A stretch of 64,000 nt of DNA from Stella humosa (GCF_006738645.1 NZ_AP019700.1:2430001-2494000); one strand, 5' to 3'; positions 8,959 through 19,881 are shown, counted from the stretch's first letter. Program-made: numbers and translations. Notes: generated from the sequence alone by a model not told the origin.

Positions 8959-10419
8959 TCAGGCGATCTCGGCGAGAAGGGAAAGCTGGGCAGGCGTGCC
9001 GGCGGCGTCATAGTCGGCCAGGGTCGTCGGATACTCGCCGGTGAAGCAGGCGTCGCAGAACTGCGGCTGGCTGGCGTTGCGGCCGTCATGGCCCATGGCG
9101 CGGTAGAGGCCGTCGATCGAGATGAAGGCCAACGAATCGGCGCCGATGAACTTGGCCATGCCGGCGACGTCGAAGCGCGACGCCAGCAGCCGCTCGCGCT
9201 CGGGCGTGTCGATGCCGTAGAAGCAGGAATTGGTGGTGGGCGGGCTGGAGATGCGCATGTGCACCTCGCGGGCACCCGCCTGACGGACCATTTCGACGAT
9301 CTTGGTCGAGGTGGTGCCGCGGACGATGCTGTCGTCCACCAGGATCACCCGCTTGCCCTCGATCATCGCCCGGTTGGCGTTGTGCTTCAGCTTCACGCCC
9401 AGGTGGCGGATATGGTCGCTGGGCTCGATGAAGGTGCGGCCGACATAGTGGTTGCGGATGATGCCCAGCTCGAACGGGATGCCGGCCGCCGCCGCATAGC
9501 CGATCGAGGCCGGCACGCCCGAATCCGGCACGGGGATCACCAGGTCGGCGTCGACATGGCTCTCGCGCGCCAGCTCGGCGCCGATGCGCTTGCGCGCCTC
9601 GTAGACGCTGGTGCCTTCGACGATGCTGTCGGGCCTGGCGAAGTAGATGTACTCGAAGACGCAGAAGCGCTTGGGCGGCCGCGCGAAGGGGAAGATGCTG
9701 CGGATGCCGGCCTCGTTGATGACGACCATCTCGCCCGGCTCGACGTCGCGCACGAACTCCGCGCCGATGATGTCGAAGGCGCAGGTCTCCGATGTCAGGA
9801 TCCAGGTCGTGCCGAGCCGGCCCAGCACCAGCGGCCGCACGCCCAGCGGGTCGCGCACGCCGACCAACTCCTTGCTCGACATGGCGACCAGGGAATAGGC
9901 GCCCTCGACCCGGTGCAGCGCGTCGATCATGCGATCGACGACGGTCGCCCGCAGGCTGGTGGCGATCAGGTGGACGATCACCTCGGTGTCGGTGGTCGAC
10001 TGGAACAGGCTGCCGCGGCGCACAAGTTCGCGCCGGATGCCGTAGGAGTTGGTGAGGTTGCCGTTGTGGCAGATCGCCAGCCCGCCGAACTCGAAATCGG
10101 CGAACAGCGGCTGCACGTTGCGCAGCGTGGTGTCGCCGGTGGTGGCATAGCGGACATGGCCGATCGCCATGGCGCCGACCAGCGACTGCATCGTCGCCTG
10201 CGAGCTGAAATTCTCGCCCACCTGGCCAAGGCCGCGATGGGCATGGAACTGGATGCCGTCATAGCTGACGATGCCCGCCGATTCCTGACCGCGATGCTGA
10301 AGCGCATGCAGGCCAAGCGCGGCGTGGGCGGCCGCTTCCGGGTGTCCGAAGATCCCGAAGACGCCGCACTCTTCCTTGAAGTGGTCGTCGTCGAAGGGAT
10401 GGGTGGTCAGCGTCTGCAT
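8959..10419 (-). CDS. purF: Amidophosphoribosyltransferase PurF
   Basis: 486 residues. PurF catalyses the first committed step of purine synthesis: PRPP plus glutamine to phosphoribosylamine. The nucleophile is Cys18 in EECGVFG, so a 17-residue propeptide must be removed, as in the Bacillus-type enzyme. The glutaminase part (LQHRGQESAGI, ATTGDTTLRNVQP, HNGNLTN) and the PRTase motif VILVDDSIVRGTTS are intact. Four cysteines in the contexts SETCAF, NSCFYG and CDACFTG match the Fe-S ligands of that type. ATG at 10419 has GGAGAA upstream. The open frame extends to 10512 but those residues do not belong to the family. Confidence 0.96.
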   Translation of the reverse strand: MQTLTTHPFDDDHFKEECGVFGIFGHPEAAAHAALGLHALQHRGQESAGIVSYDGIQFHAHRGLGQVGENFSSQATMQSLVGAMAIGHVRYATTGDTTLRNVQPLFADFEFGGLAICHNGNLTNSYGIRRELVRRGSLFQSTTDTEVIVHLIATSLRATVVDRMIDALHRVEGAYSLVAMSSKELVGVRDPLGVRPLVLGRLGTTWILTSETCAFDIIGAEFVRDVEPGEMVVINEAGIRSIFPFARPPKRFCVFEYIYFARPDSIVEGTSVYEARKRIGAELARESHVDADLVIPVPDSGVPASIGYAAAAGIPFELGIIRNHYVGRTFIEPSDHIRHLGVKLKHNANRAMIEGKRVILVDDSIVRGTTSTKIVEMVRQAGAREVHMRISSPPTTNSCFYGIDTPERERLLASRFDVAGMAKFIGADSLAFISIDGLYRAMGHDGRNASQPQFCDACFTGEYPTTLADYDAAGTPAQLSLLAEIA

Positions 10420-10550
10420 CGCCGTTCTCCGCCGCCCGTCCGACCCAGGTGGAGCAAGCGCCATGGGCTTCATCGACGGGGCGGTTATAGCTGTCTCGAA
10501 ACCGCCACGCACGCGGTTTCCACGATTCGTGAATGACTCTCTGCCGGGGC

Positions 10551-11203
10551 CTACTGCGTGCTCTGCCGCAGGGTCCGGTCCAGTTCCCGTCGTTCCCCCG
10601 GCGAATAGCCGGGCGGCGGCGGGGCAGGGGCGCCGATCGGCGGGCTCGTCAGGGTCTTCACGGCCCTGTTCGTATCGCGGGCCTGGTCCCGCAATCTCTG
10701 TCCTTCGTCGAGCGCACGATCACGGAACTCCTTGGGCACCAGCGTGGTCAGCCATGTGGCCCCTTGCTGCACCAATGGCAATGCCCGGGCGCCACGGATC
10801 CAGGGCGGATGCTCGCCGGCTGGAACGGCCCAGGCGAGCAGCAGGTAGGCCAGGCACACCAGCACCGCCCCGCGGGCGATGCCGAACAGCAGCCCCAGCG
10901 TCCGGTCGACGGCGCTGAGCGCGCTGCCGCGCACGCGGTTGGCGATGGCATGGGTGATCAGCGAGAAGACGATGAGGGCGAAGAGGAAGAGGACCGCACC
11001 CAGGGCGATGTCGGCAAACAGCGTCGGCCCCAGCAGGTCGCGGGCATGGCCGCGCAAGGGCGTGAAGCCGTAGAGCGCCACCAGGCCGGCGCCGATCCAG
11101 CCGGCGACCGACAAGACCTCGCGCACGAAGCCCCTCATCACGGCGAACAGCGCCGACAGCAGGATGACGCCGGCTATCCCGAGGTCGGCATAGTTCAGTT
11201 CGT

Positions 11204-11207
<4 letters not shown>
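10551..11207 (-). CDS. cvpA: CvpA family membrane protein
   Basis: 218 residues. CvpA is a multi-spanning inner-membrane protein linked to colicin V production and envelope stress, usually next to purF as here. Four hydrophobic helices occupy about residues 8-28, 33-50, 63-85 and 100-122. The family pattern is visible in VMRGFVREVLSVAGWIGA and SALSAVDRTLGLLFGIARG. A charged and Pro-rich cytoplasmic tail follows. The ATG overlaps the radA stop (ATGA, 11204-11207). purF begins about 130 bp downstream, so purF may have its own promoter in 10420-10550. Confidence 0.9.
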
Positions 11208-12610
<1,403 letters not shown>

Positions 12611-12636
12611 GGACGTGGGCCGGTTGGGTGCGACCG

Positions 12637-13413
12637 TCAGAGCGGCCGCACCTCCATCCGGATCGGGCCCTCGGCGTGGCCGTTCACGAACTGGTCGACA
12701 TAGGGATTGCCGGAGGAGTCGATCGAGGCCGCCGGCCCCTCCCAGATGATCTTGCCGGCATAGATCATGGCCACGCGGCTGGCGATCTTGCGCGCCGAAT
12801 GCATGTCGTGGGTGATGGTGATCGTGGTGGCGCCCAGTTCCTGGACGCAGGACACGATCAGGTCGTTGATCACGTCGGCCATGATCGGGTCGAGGCCGGT
12901 GGTCGGCTCGTCGAAGAGGATGATCTCGGGCTCGGTCGCGATCGCGCGGGCGAGTGCCACGCGCTTCTGCATGCCGCCCGACAGCTCGGACGGCGACAGG
13001 TTGCCGACCTGCTCGCCCAGGCCGACAGCCTGGAGTTTGCGCATGGCGACCTGGCGGGCCTCGGCCCGCGGCGTGCCGCGGCCCTGGATCAGGCCGAAGG
13101 CGACGTTCTCCCACACCGGCAGGCTGTCGAAGAGGGCGCCGCCCTGGAACAGCATGCCGAACTTGGCCATGACGCGCTCGCGCCCGCGGCGGTCGAGCCG
13201 GGTGATATCCTCGCCGTCGATGGTGATGCTGCCGGCATCGGGGCGGATCAGGCCCAGGATGCACTTGATCATCACCGATTTGCCGCTGCCCGAACCGCCG
13301 ATGACGACCAGGGATTCGCCCTGGGCGATGTCGAGGTCGACGCCGTCGAGCACGACCTTGGGGCCGAAGCGCTTGCTCAGCCCGCGCACCTGGATCTTGG
13401 GTGTCGTGCTCAT
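12637..13413 (-). CDS. mlaF: MlaF-type ABC transporter ATPase
   Basis: 258 residues. The ATPase of the Mla phospholipid-trafficking ABC transporter, cytoplasmic side of the inner membrane. Walker A GGSGSGKS is at about 41, the ABC signature LSGGMQKR at about 147, and Walker B EIILFDEPTTGLDP after it. The extended FGMLFQGGALFDSL is characteristic of the MlaF branch. It overlaps mlaE by 4 bp. The usual partners mlaD, mlaC and mlaB do not follow; radA does, 26 bp downstream. Confidence 0.9.
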   Translation of the reverse strand: MSTTPKIQVRGLSKRFGPKVVLDGVDLDIAQGESLVVIGGSGSGKSVMIKCILGLIRPDAGSITIDGEDITRLDRRGRERVMAKFGMLFQGGALFDSLPVWENVAFGLIQGRGTPRAEARQVAMRKLQAVGLGEQVGNLSPSELSGGMQKRVALARAIATEPEIILFDEPTTGLDPIMADVINDLIVSCVQELGATTITITHDMHSARKIASRVAMIYAGKIIWEGPAASIDSSGNPYVDQFVNGHAEGPIRMEVRPL

Positions 13414-14186
13414 CGGTGCGAGAAGAAAAGCTCGGTGACGAGATAGTTCGACAGCAGGATCAGGATGGACGCCGTCACCACCGCCTGGGTGGTGGCGGCA
13501 CCCACGCCCTGCGCCCCGCCCCGCGAGCGATAGCCGTGGTAGCAGCCCATCAGCGCGATCAGGAAGCCGAAGACGCCGGCCTTCACCAGGCCCGACACCA
13601 CGTCCATCACCTGAAGATACTCGAAGGTCCGCTTCAGGTAGTTGGCCGGGTTGAAACCCAGCTTGTGGACCGACACGACATAGCCGCCGAAGACGCCGAT
13701 GGCGTCCGCCACCAGCACCAGCAGCGGCAGCATGGTCATGCCGGCCAGCAGGCGCGGGGCGACCAGGTACTTCATCGGGTTGGTCGAAAGGGTGGTCAGC
13801 GCGTCGATCTGCTCGGTCACGCGCATGGTGCCGATCTCGGCCGCCATCGAGGCGCCGATGCGGCCTGCAACCATCAATCCGGCGATGACCGGGCCCAGCT
13901 CGCGGGTGATCGAGATCACGACGACGGTCGGGATGGCGCTGTCGGCGGCGAAGCGCGAGAAGCCGGTGTAGCTCTGGAGCGCCAGCACCATGCCGGTGAA
14001 GAGCGCCGTCAGGCCGACCACCGGCAGGGAGTAGAAGCCGATGTTCATCATCTGGCGCAGGATCAGGCGCCAGTGCCAGGGCGGCCGGACGGAGAGCGCG
14101 ATGGCCTGGCCCGCGAACAGGCTGACCGACCCGGTGGTGGCCAGGAGCTGCAGGAAGACGCGGCCGATCGAGGCGAGGAAACCCAC
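13410..14186 (-). CDS. mlaE: MlaE-type ABC transporter permease
   Basis: 258 residues with five to six hydrophobic helices. It is the permease partner of MlaF in lipid trafficking between membranes. Family landmarks are GFYSLPVVGLTALFTGMVLALQ, written here only in part, then the VVISITRELGPVIAGLMVAGR-type helix start and GASMAAEIGTMRVTEQIDAL. The start at 14186 lies 3 bp after the alr stop, so alr, mlaE and mlaF are almost certainly cotranscribed. Confidence 0.91.
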   Translation of the reverse strand: MGFLASIGRVFLQLLATTGSVSLFAGQAIALSVRPPWHWRLILRQMMNIGFYSLPVVGLTALFTGMVLALQSYTGFSRFAADSAIPTVVVISITRELGPVIAGLMVAGRIGASMAAEIGTMRVTEQIDALTTLSTNPMKYLVAPRLLAGMTMLPLLVLVADAIGVFGGYVVSVHKLGFNPANYLKRTFEYLQVMDVVSGLVKAGVFGFLIALMGCYHGYRSRGGAQGVGAATTQAVVTASILILLSNYLVTELFFSHR

Positions 14187-14189
14187 CGT

Positions 14190-15314
14190 CTAGGCCGCCC
14201 GGTCCAGGCCGCGATAGACGCGGGCATAGCGCGGACCGAGCCCGGTCAGGAACTCGTAGCCGATCGTCCCGGCATCGGCCGCGACGGCGTCGATCGGGCG
14301 CGCATCGCCGATCGCCACCACGGCGGCACCGGGATGGGCATGGGCTTCGGGGAAATCCGTAACGTCGAGCGTGATCAGGTCCATCGATACCCGGCCCAGA
14401 ATCGGCGCGCGTTCGCCGTTCAGGAGGAAATGGCCGCGAGAACTCGACGATCGCAGGAAGCCATCGGCGTAACCGATTGGAACCGTTGCGACTTTAGTCG
14501 GCCTGGAGGCACGGTGCGCCGCACCATAGCCAACGCTCTCGCCCGGGTCAATGTGACGGACCTGGAGGATGCGGGCCTCCAGCCGCAGGACGGGCCGCAT
14601 GGGGTTGGGTCGTTCCGGGGTCGGGTTGACGCCGTAGAGGGCGACGCCCGGCCGCCCCAGGTCGAAATGATAGTCGGCCCCGAGGAAGATGCCGGACGAG
14701 GCGGCCAGGCTGGCCGGCACGCCCGGGAAGGCCTGGCGCAAGGCCCAGAAACGGTCGAGCTGGGTTCGATTGAGCGGGTGTCCGGGCTCGTCGGCGCAGG
14801 CGAGGTGGCTCATGACGAGCTGCGTGTCGACGCCGGCGAGCCGGTCGGGCTCCGCCGCCAGGACCGCGGCCTCGGCTGGCGGCAGCCCGAGGCGGGCCAT
14901 GCCGGTGTCGAACTGCACCAGGGCGGGCAGGGGGCGGCCCAACTGCCGGGCATGGGCCTGCCACAGTGCCACCTGGCCCAGGTCGTTCAGTACCGGCAGC
15001 AGGTCATGGGCGACGAAGGCGGCCTCCAGCCCCGGCCAGATGCCGTTCAGCACGGCGACGCGCGCGTCGCCCGGCAGCACCGCGCGCACCGCGATCGCCT
15101 CGTCCAGATGGGCGGTGAAGAACCAGCGTGCGCCGGCCCGCGCCAGGGCGGGCGCCACCTGTGCCGCGCCCAGGCCGTAGGCGTCGGCCTTGACCACGGC
15201 CGCGCAAGGCACGCCGGCCAGTTCGCGGACGAGGATGCGATAGTTCCCGCCGATCGCGTCGAGGTCGACCGTCAGGGTGGCCCCGGCTGGCCGGACAGTA
15301 TCAGTGGTGCGCAT
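14190..15314 (-). CDS. alr: Alanine racemase
   Basis: 374 residues. PLP-dependent interconversion of L- and D-alanine for peptidoglycan. The PLP lysine is Lys42 in VVKADAYGLG. The C-terminal catalytic loop VGYGAAHRA and the IGYADGF and LGRVSMDLITLDV motifs are present. ATG at 15314 lies inside the last codons of dnaB (14-bp overlap). The frame open to 15398 adds residues unlike the family. dnaB followed by alr is a conserved alphaproteobacterial order. Confidence 0.94.
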   Translation of the reverse strand: MRTTDTVRPAGATLTVDLDAIGGNYRILVRELAGVPCAAVVKADAYGLGAAQVAPALARAGARWFFTAHLDEAIAVRAVLPGDARVAVLNGIWPGLEAAFVAHDLLPVLNDLGQVALWQAHARQLGRPLPALVQFDTGMARLGLPPAEAAVLAAEPDRLAGVDTQLVMSHLACADEPGHPLNRTQLDRFWALRQAFPGVPASLAASSGIFLGADYHFDLGRPGVALYGVNPTPERPNPMRPVLRLEARILQVRHIDPGESVGYGAAHRASRPTKVATVPIGYADGFLRSSSSRGHFLLNGERAPILGRVSMDLITLDVTDFPEAHAHPGAAVVAIGDARPIDAVAADAGTIGYEFLTGLGPRYARVYRGLDRAA

Positions 15315-16821
15315 CGGGCAGATGGTCGCCTTCGGCCAGATTCTCGAACTTGGTGATGCGCCCGTCGAAGCGCAGGCGGACCGTGCCGGTGGGACCATGC
15401 CGCTGCTTGGCGATGATCACCTCGGCGGTGTCGGCCACCTCCTGCAGGCGCTGCGACCAGCGCTGGTAGCGGTCGTTGAATTTGTCCTCGGTCTCGTCGG
15501 GGCGGCGCACCGGCTCGTTGCGCAGGTAGTATTCCTCGCGGAACACGAACATGACCACGTCCGCGTCCTGCTCGATCGAGCCGGATTCGCGCAGGTCGGC
15601 AAGCTGCGGGTGCTTGTCCTCGCGCTGCTCCACCGCGCGCGATAGCTGGGAAAGCGCCAGCACCGGCACGTTCAGTTCCTTGGCGATCGCCTTCAGGCCG
15701 CGCGTGATTTCCGAGATTTCCTGGACCCGGTTCTCCTGCTTGGACCCGGTGGAACCGCGCAGGAGCTGGAGGTAGTCGACGACGATCAGGCCCAGCCCGC
15801 GCTGTCGGGCAAGGCGGCGGGCGCGGGTGCGGATGGCCGAGATGCTGAGGGCCGGGGTGTCGTCGATGAACATGGGGATCGAGGCCAGGGTCTGGCTCGC
15901 CTCGACGAACTTCGGAAACTCCTCGGCCTTCACGTCGCCGCGGCGGATCTGGTCGGACGGCACGCCCGAGACCTCGGCCAGGATGCGGGTGGCAAGCTGC
16001 TCGGCCGACATTTCCAGCGAAAAGAAGGCGACGACCGCGCCATCCTCGGCCTTGATCGAGCCGTCCGGATTGCGGCCCTCGCGATAGTGCCGGGCGGCGT
16101 GGAAGGCGATGTTGGTGGCGAGCGCCGTCTTGCCCATGGCCGGCCGGCCGGCGAGGATCACGAGGTCGGACGGATGCAGGCCGCCCAGGCGCTTGTCCAT
16201 GTCGATGAAGCCGGTACCGACGCCGGCGACGTGGCCCGCCCGCTTGAACGCGGCCTCGGCCATGTGGATGGCCTCGACCAGCGCGCTCTCGAAGGTGCGG
16301 AAGCCGCCCTCGCCGCTGCCGGTGGTGGCCAGGTTGAACAGCCGTTGCTCGGCCGTTTCGAGCTGGCCGATGGCCGTCACGTCGGGCTCGGCGTCGTGGG
16401 CGGTGTTGACGATGTCCTCGCCCAGCTCGATCAGTTCGCGCCGCAGGTGCAGGTCGCGGATCGAGTGGGCGTAGTGCTCGGCATTGATGATGGTGGCCGA
16501 TGCCGCCGCCAGACGGGCCAGGTAGTTGGCGCCGCCGACATCGGCCAGCGCCTTGTCCTGCTCGAAATAGGTCCGGAGCGTCACCGGGTCGGCGATCTGG
16601 CCGCGCTCGATCAGCTTGGCGGCGGCGGAGAAGATGCGCGCATGGATGCCGTTGGCGAAATGCTCGGCGGCCACGATCTCGCTGACGCGCTGGAAGGCCT
16701 GGTTGTTGACGAGGATGGCGCCCAGCAGCGCCTGCTCGGCTTCTTCGTTGCGTGGGGGGGAGCGGTAGGCCGGGCCGTCATGCAGCGGGGTGACGCTGGC
16801 GATCGAGAGGATGTTCTCCAT
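15301..16821 (-). CDS. dnaB: Replicative DNA helicase DnaB
   Basis: 506 residues. The hexameric 5'-3' fork helicase. The N-terminal helical domain (EAEQALLGAILVNNQAF) binds primase. The RecA-like domain has Walker A AGRPAMGKTAL near residue 215, FSLEMSAEQLATR, VDYLQLL and ALSQLSRAVEQR. No intein is present in the P-loop or arginine-finger regions. ATG at 16821 (MENILSI) is chosen; the GTG at 16830 is an alternative, and neither has a strong ribosome-binding site. A DnaA box and a likely -10 lie 40-55 bp upstream. Confidence 0.96.
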   Translation of the reverse strand: MENILSIASVTPLHDGPAYRSPPRNEEAEQALLGAILVNNQAFQRVSEIVAAEHFANGIHARIFSAAAKLIERGQIADPVTLRTYFEQDKALADVGGANYLARLAAASATIINAEHYAHSIRDLHLRRELIELGEDIVNTAHDAEPDVTAIGQLETAEQRLFNLATTGSGEGGFRTFESALVEAIHMAEAAFKRAGHVAGVGTGFIDMDKRLGGLHPSDLVILAGRPAMGKTALATNIAFHAARHYREGRNPDGSIKAEDGAVVAFFSLEMSAEQLATRILAEVSGVPSDQIRRGDVKAEEFPKFVEASQTLASIPMFIDDTPALSISAIRTRARRLARQRGLGLIVVDYLQLLRGSTGSKQENRVQEISEITRGLKAIAKELNVPVLALSQLSRAVEQREDKHPQLADLRESGSIEQDADVVMFVFREEYYLRNEPVRRPDETEDKFNDRYQRWSQRLQEVADTAEVIIAKQRHGPTGTVRLRFDGRITKFENLAEGDHLPDAHH

Positions 16822-16862
16822 CGCCGGCACATTACCCGATATCGGGCCCGGACCTTGGTTGC

Positions 16863-16882
16863 ATTTTATCCACAGCCCTGTG
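16863..16882 (-). promoter_or_regulatory. DnaA box overlapping a likely dnaB -10 element
   Basis: TTATCCACA at 16866-16874 (plus strand) is the strongest consensus DnaA box. It continues into CCACAGCCCTGTGG, an inverted repeat at 16870-16883. On the minus strand the same bases read TGTGGATAAAAT, so TAAAAT (16868-16863) could be the -10 of dnaB, whose start is 42 bp downstream. No good -35 is visible at 17 bp. DnaA binding here would cover the promoter. Confidence 0.55.
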
Positions 16883-16916
16883 GAACACGGGTACGATCGT
16901 CAGATATCCAACCCGA

Positions 16917-18143
16917 TCAGGCCGCTATGTCCGCCCGCGCGTCCGCCCGGCTTTCCCATTCGTGGATATAGTCGCGGGTCAGCGGCACCGCCTTCAGGTC
17001 GCGGGTCATCTGCATCTGGAAGACCATGTGGCCCTGGTTGACGAAGGCCAGTTCGCAGCCAACCAGATAGAACTCCCACATGCGGCAGAAGCGCTCGTCG
17101 TAGATCTGACGGATCTCGTCGCGGCTGGCCTCGAACCGCTCGCGCCAATGGCGCAGCGTGTAGGCGTAGTGCAGGCGCAGGATCTCCACGTCGGTCACGA
17201 ACAGGCCGGTGCGCTCGACGATCGGCAGTACCTCGGACAGGGCCGGGGAATAGCCGCCGGGGAAGATGTACTTGCGCAGCCACGGGTTGGTGGCACCCGG
17301 CCCGTCCGAGCGGCCGATGGAGTGGAGCAGGGCGACCCCGTCCTCGGCCAGCAGCTTCTGCACCTGGCGGAAGAACGTATCGTACTGGTTGATGCCGACA
17401 TGCTCGAACATGCCGACCGACACGATACGGTCGTAGCGCCCGGTCTCCTCGCGATAGTCCCGTAGCAGGAACCGCACGCGATCGCTGAGCCCGGCGCGGC
17501 GGGCGCGCTCCTGGGCCACCTTGTGCTGCTCCTCCGACAGGGTGAGCCCGGTCACCTCGACCCCTGCCGTCTGGGCCAGATAGAGTGCCAGCCCGCCCCA
17601 GCCGCAGCCGATGTCCAGCACATGCTGGCCGGGCTGCAGCAACAGCTTGGCCGCGATGTGGCGCTTCTTGTTGTGCTGGGCCGTCTCCAGGCTGTCGCCC
17701 GGCTGCATGAAGTAGGCGCAGGAATATTGCCGGTCCTCGTCGAGGAACAGGTCGTAGAGCCGGCCCGACAGGTCGTAATGGTGGGCGACGTTGGCGCGCG
17801 AGCGCGCGACCGGGTTGTACTGCCGCAGGCCGCGCAGCCAGTGCTCCAGCTTGCGCCCCGCCGACATCACCGGCGGCTCCGGGATGTGTGCCAGGTTCTC
17901 GGTCGCCAGGAACAGGAAATCGTAGAGCGTGCCCTCGTCGAGGGTCAGCGTGCCGTCCATGAAGGCTTCGCCGACATGGAGTTCCGGTTTGAGGGCCAGC
18001 CGCGTGTGCAGCGCCTTGTCGTGCAGGCGGATCGCGACGGGCTTGCCGGTGCCGTCGCCGAATGTCCAGGTTCTGCCCGCCGCATCGGTGAGCTTCAGGG
18101 TCCCCTGGCGGATGATGTGACGAAGGAAGCGAGCGAACAGCAT
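16917..18143 (-). CDS. cfa: Cyclopropane-fatty-acyl-phospholipid synthase
   Basis: 408 residues. It transfers a methylene group from S-adenosylmethionine to unsaturated phospholipid acyl chains at the inner face of the membrane. The SAM site is HVLDIGCGWGGLALYLA near residue 190, preceded by the lipid-binding N-terminal domain and YDLSGRLYDLFLDEDRQYSCAYF. The C-terminal WRERFEASRDEI and MVFQMQMTRDLKAVPLTRDY are typical. The start at 18143 (MLFARFLRHIIR) is preferred over the frame's first ATG at 18215, which adds unrelated residues. It sits between rplI and dnaB, where most relatives have nothing, in its own 250-bp flanked unit. Confidence 0.92.
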   Translation of the reverse strand: MLFARFLRHIIRQGTLKLTDAAGRTWTFGDGTGKPVAIRLHDKALHTRLALKPELHVGEAFMDGTLTLDEGTLYDFLFLATENLAHIPEPPVMSAGRKLEHWLRGLRQYNPVARSRANVAHHYDLSGRLYDLFLDEDRQYSCAYFMQPGDSLETAQHNKKRHIAAKLLLQPGQHVLDIGCGWGGLALYLAQTAGVEVTGLTLSEEQHKVAQERARRAGLSDRVRFLLRDYREETGRYDRIVSVGMFEHVGINQYDTFFRQVQKLLAEDGVALLHSIGRSDGPGATNPWLRKYIFPGGYSPALSEVLPIVERTGLFVTDVEILRLHYAYTLRHWRERFEASRDEIRQIYDERFCRMWEFYLVGCELAFVNQGHMVFQMQMTRDLKAVPLTRDYIHEWESRADARADIAA

Positions 18144-18346
18144 GATGGCGTTCCACCCCCGGGCAATTCTTGCCGGTGCGGAGTGCCGATTCGGGCTGCC
18201 CCGCGCGGGTAACAATTACGCCACAACCTGAATTTGTCCTCAAGCATCGCTGCACGCATTGCAGCTCTGCTCCATCAACGGCTTAGTCGGATGGAAGTGG
18301 CCGATGACAGCGCCGGACGCGCGCCGTCACTCCAGTCTGTCCGGCG

Positions 18347-18375
18347 CCGGCCCGGGCAACCTTGCCGCGGGCCGG
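18347..18375 (-). terminator. Possible hairpin terminator after rplI
   Basis: CCGGCCCG at 18347-18354 pairs with CGGGCCGG at 18368-18375, and the interior GGCAA/TTGCC extends the stem. It starts 15 bp past the rplI stop on the minus strand. No T-tract follows, so it may only slow transcription or stabilise the 3' end before cfa. Confidence 0.35.
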
Positions 18376-18389
18376 TGCCGAAGTCGTCG

Positions 18390-18941
18390 TCAGGCCTCGG
18401 TCTCTTCCTCGGCCGCGTCCTCTTCCGCTGCGGCCGGCTCGGCAGCGGCGGCGGTCGGGGCGGGGGCGGCGGCGCGTGCCTGGGCCGCGGCTTCCTCGAC
18501 CGACTGGGCGACGTTGACCGTCACCTTGACCGAGACTTCCGGGTGCAGGGCTACGCGGACCGTGTGCAGGCCCAGCGTCTTGATCGGCTGGTCGATCAGG
18601 ACCTGCGTGCGCTCGACGGTGAAGCCGCCGGCGGTGACCGCATCGGCCACGTCCTTGGGCGACACCGAGCCGTAGAGCTGGCCCGACTCGCCGGCCTGGC
18701 GGATCGCCGTCACCGACAGGCCTTCCATCTTGACGGCCACGGACTGCGCTTCGTCGCGCCGCTTCAGGTTCGCCGCCTCGAGCTGCGCACGGCGCGTCTC
18801 GAAATGCGACAGGTTCTCCTTGGTGGCGCGGAGAGCCTTCTTCTTGGGCAGCAGGAAGTTGCGGGCGAAACCCGCGCGCACCTTAACCACTTCGCCCATC
18901 TGGCCGAGATTCTCGACCCGCTCGAGCAGGATCACATCCAT
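18390..18941 (-). CDS. rplI: 50S ribosomal protein L9
   Basis: 183 residues. L9 binds 23S rRNA and reaches out from the L1 stalk side. The N-domain signature [19 protein letters not shown]...[13 protein letters not shown] is intact, followed by the long connecting helix (residues about 45-75) and the C-domain with [16 protein letters not shown]. The last about 35 residues are an Ala/Glu-rich acidic tail not present in the 149-residue E. coli protein. Its start lies 4 bp from the stop of the DUF2232 gene. Confidence 0.97.
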   Translation of the reverse strand: MDVILLERVENLGQMGEVVKVRAGFARNFLLPKKKALRATKENLSHFETRRAQLEAANLKRRDEAQSVAVKMEGLSVTAIRQAGESGQLYGSVSPKDVADAVTAGGFTVERTQVLIDQPIKTLGLHTVRVALHPEVSVKVTVNVAQSVEEAAAQARAAAPAPTAAAAEPAAAEEDAAEEETEA

Positions 18942-18945
18942 CGTA

Positions 18946-19881
18946 CTACTCCTTCTCGGCCGCGGGCGGTTCGCCGAGGCGCCGCCGGATTCCGGCCCAC
19001 TGCTCCACGAAACCCAGGACGACCAGCGCCGCCGCAGGCCAACCGAATACCATTATCGCCGCATAGGCCCCAACCAGGATGACCCAGCGTAACGGACGCC
19101 GCCTCGCATAGGCATGGACGACGGCCAGACCGACGAAGAAGAACGGCAGGCACAGCACCAGGCTCAGGTTCGAGCCGAAATGTGCGGGCACCCCGCCGCC
19201 CAGTATCGCCAGGGCCAGCCCGGCTGCCACCGGCACGAGCGCCCATCTGGGCAGCTCGATGTCGGACACCCGGGGCGTCGGCCGGCGGTTGTGCCCGAAG
19301 CGGACCAGCGCACCCTGCGCCAGCGCCCCGTTCACGACCACCATGACCATCCAGGACACCAGCACGACCGCGGGGAAGAGGGGTGCAACCGCCCCCACCG
19401 CGCGCTCGATCTGCGCCTCCGGTCCGCCTACCATCATCGCCAGGCCTGCCCGCAGGAACCGCTCCACCGTGCCTGGCAACCCGCCTTCCGACCCGCCGAA
19501 AGCGAGGTAGGCGGTGACCAGGCCGGCGACGGCCATGCCGGTGAGCCATGTCACCAGCATGCCGGGCGGATACCAATCGGCGCTGCCGTCCGGCCGGGGC
19601 CGGTTCAGCAGCGACAGATGGGCCAGCCAGTATGCCGGGAGCGCGTTGACGGCCAGGAAGACGACGGCGAACAGGCCGTTCTCCACCAGCGTCAGCACCG
19701 CGGCCGCGACCGCGCCCGAGATCGCCAGCAGCCCCGCCGAATGACCCAGGCCGATCGCGAAGAGCGGCAGCTGAGTCAGATAAGCGAAGATGATGGCGCC
19801 CGGCGTTCCCAGCGTGGCGGCGAGTGCGAACAACGCACTCGCCAGCCCGGCGCCGAAGGCATAGAGGACCGGCCCCTGCAT
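18946..19881 (-). CDS. DUF2232 family integral membrane protein
   Basis: 311 residues with about eight hydrophobic helices, covering most of the chain. The residues [13 protein letters not shown] and the central [14 protein letters not shown] and [16 protein letters not shown] match the DUF2232 (YybS-like) pattern. A DUF2232 gene between rpsR and rplI is normal in Alphaproteobacteria. No molecular function is established. It ends 4 bp before rplI, so it is translated from the ribosomal-protein transcript. Confidence 0.85.
   Translation of the reverse strand: MQGPVLYAFGAGLASALFALAATLGTPGAIIFAYLTQLPLFAIGLGHSAGLLAISGAVAAAVLTLVENGLFAVVFLAVNALPAYWLAHLSLLNRPRPDGSADWYPPGMLVTWLTGMAVAGLVTAYLAFGGSEGGLPGTVERFLRAGLAMMVGGPEAQIERAVGAVAPLFPAVVLVSWMVMVVVNGALAQGALVRFGHNRRPTPRVSDIELPRWALVPVAAGLALAILGGGVPAHFGSNLSLVLCLPFFFVGLAVVHAYARRRPLRWVILVGAYAAIMVFGWPAAALVVLGFVEQWAGIRRRLGEPPAAEKE

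Noticed and set aside
9088-10536. Long plus-strand open frame over purF
   Set aside because: Antisense to an intact purF with all family motifs.
16863-16883. Chromosome origin at the DnaA box
   Set aside because: Only one consensus box was found and there is no AT-rich unwinding region or box cluster nearby.
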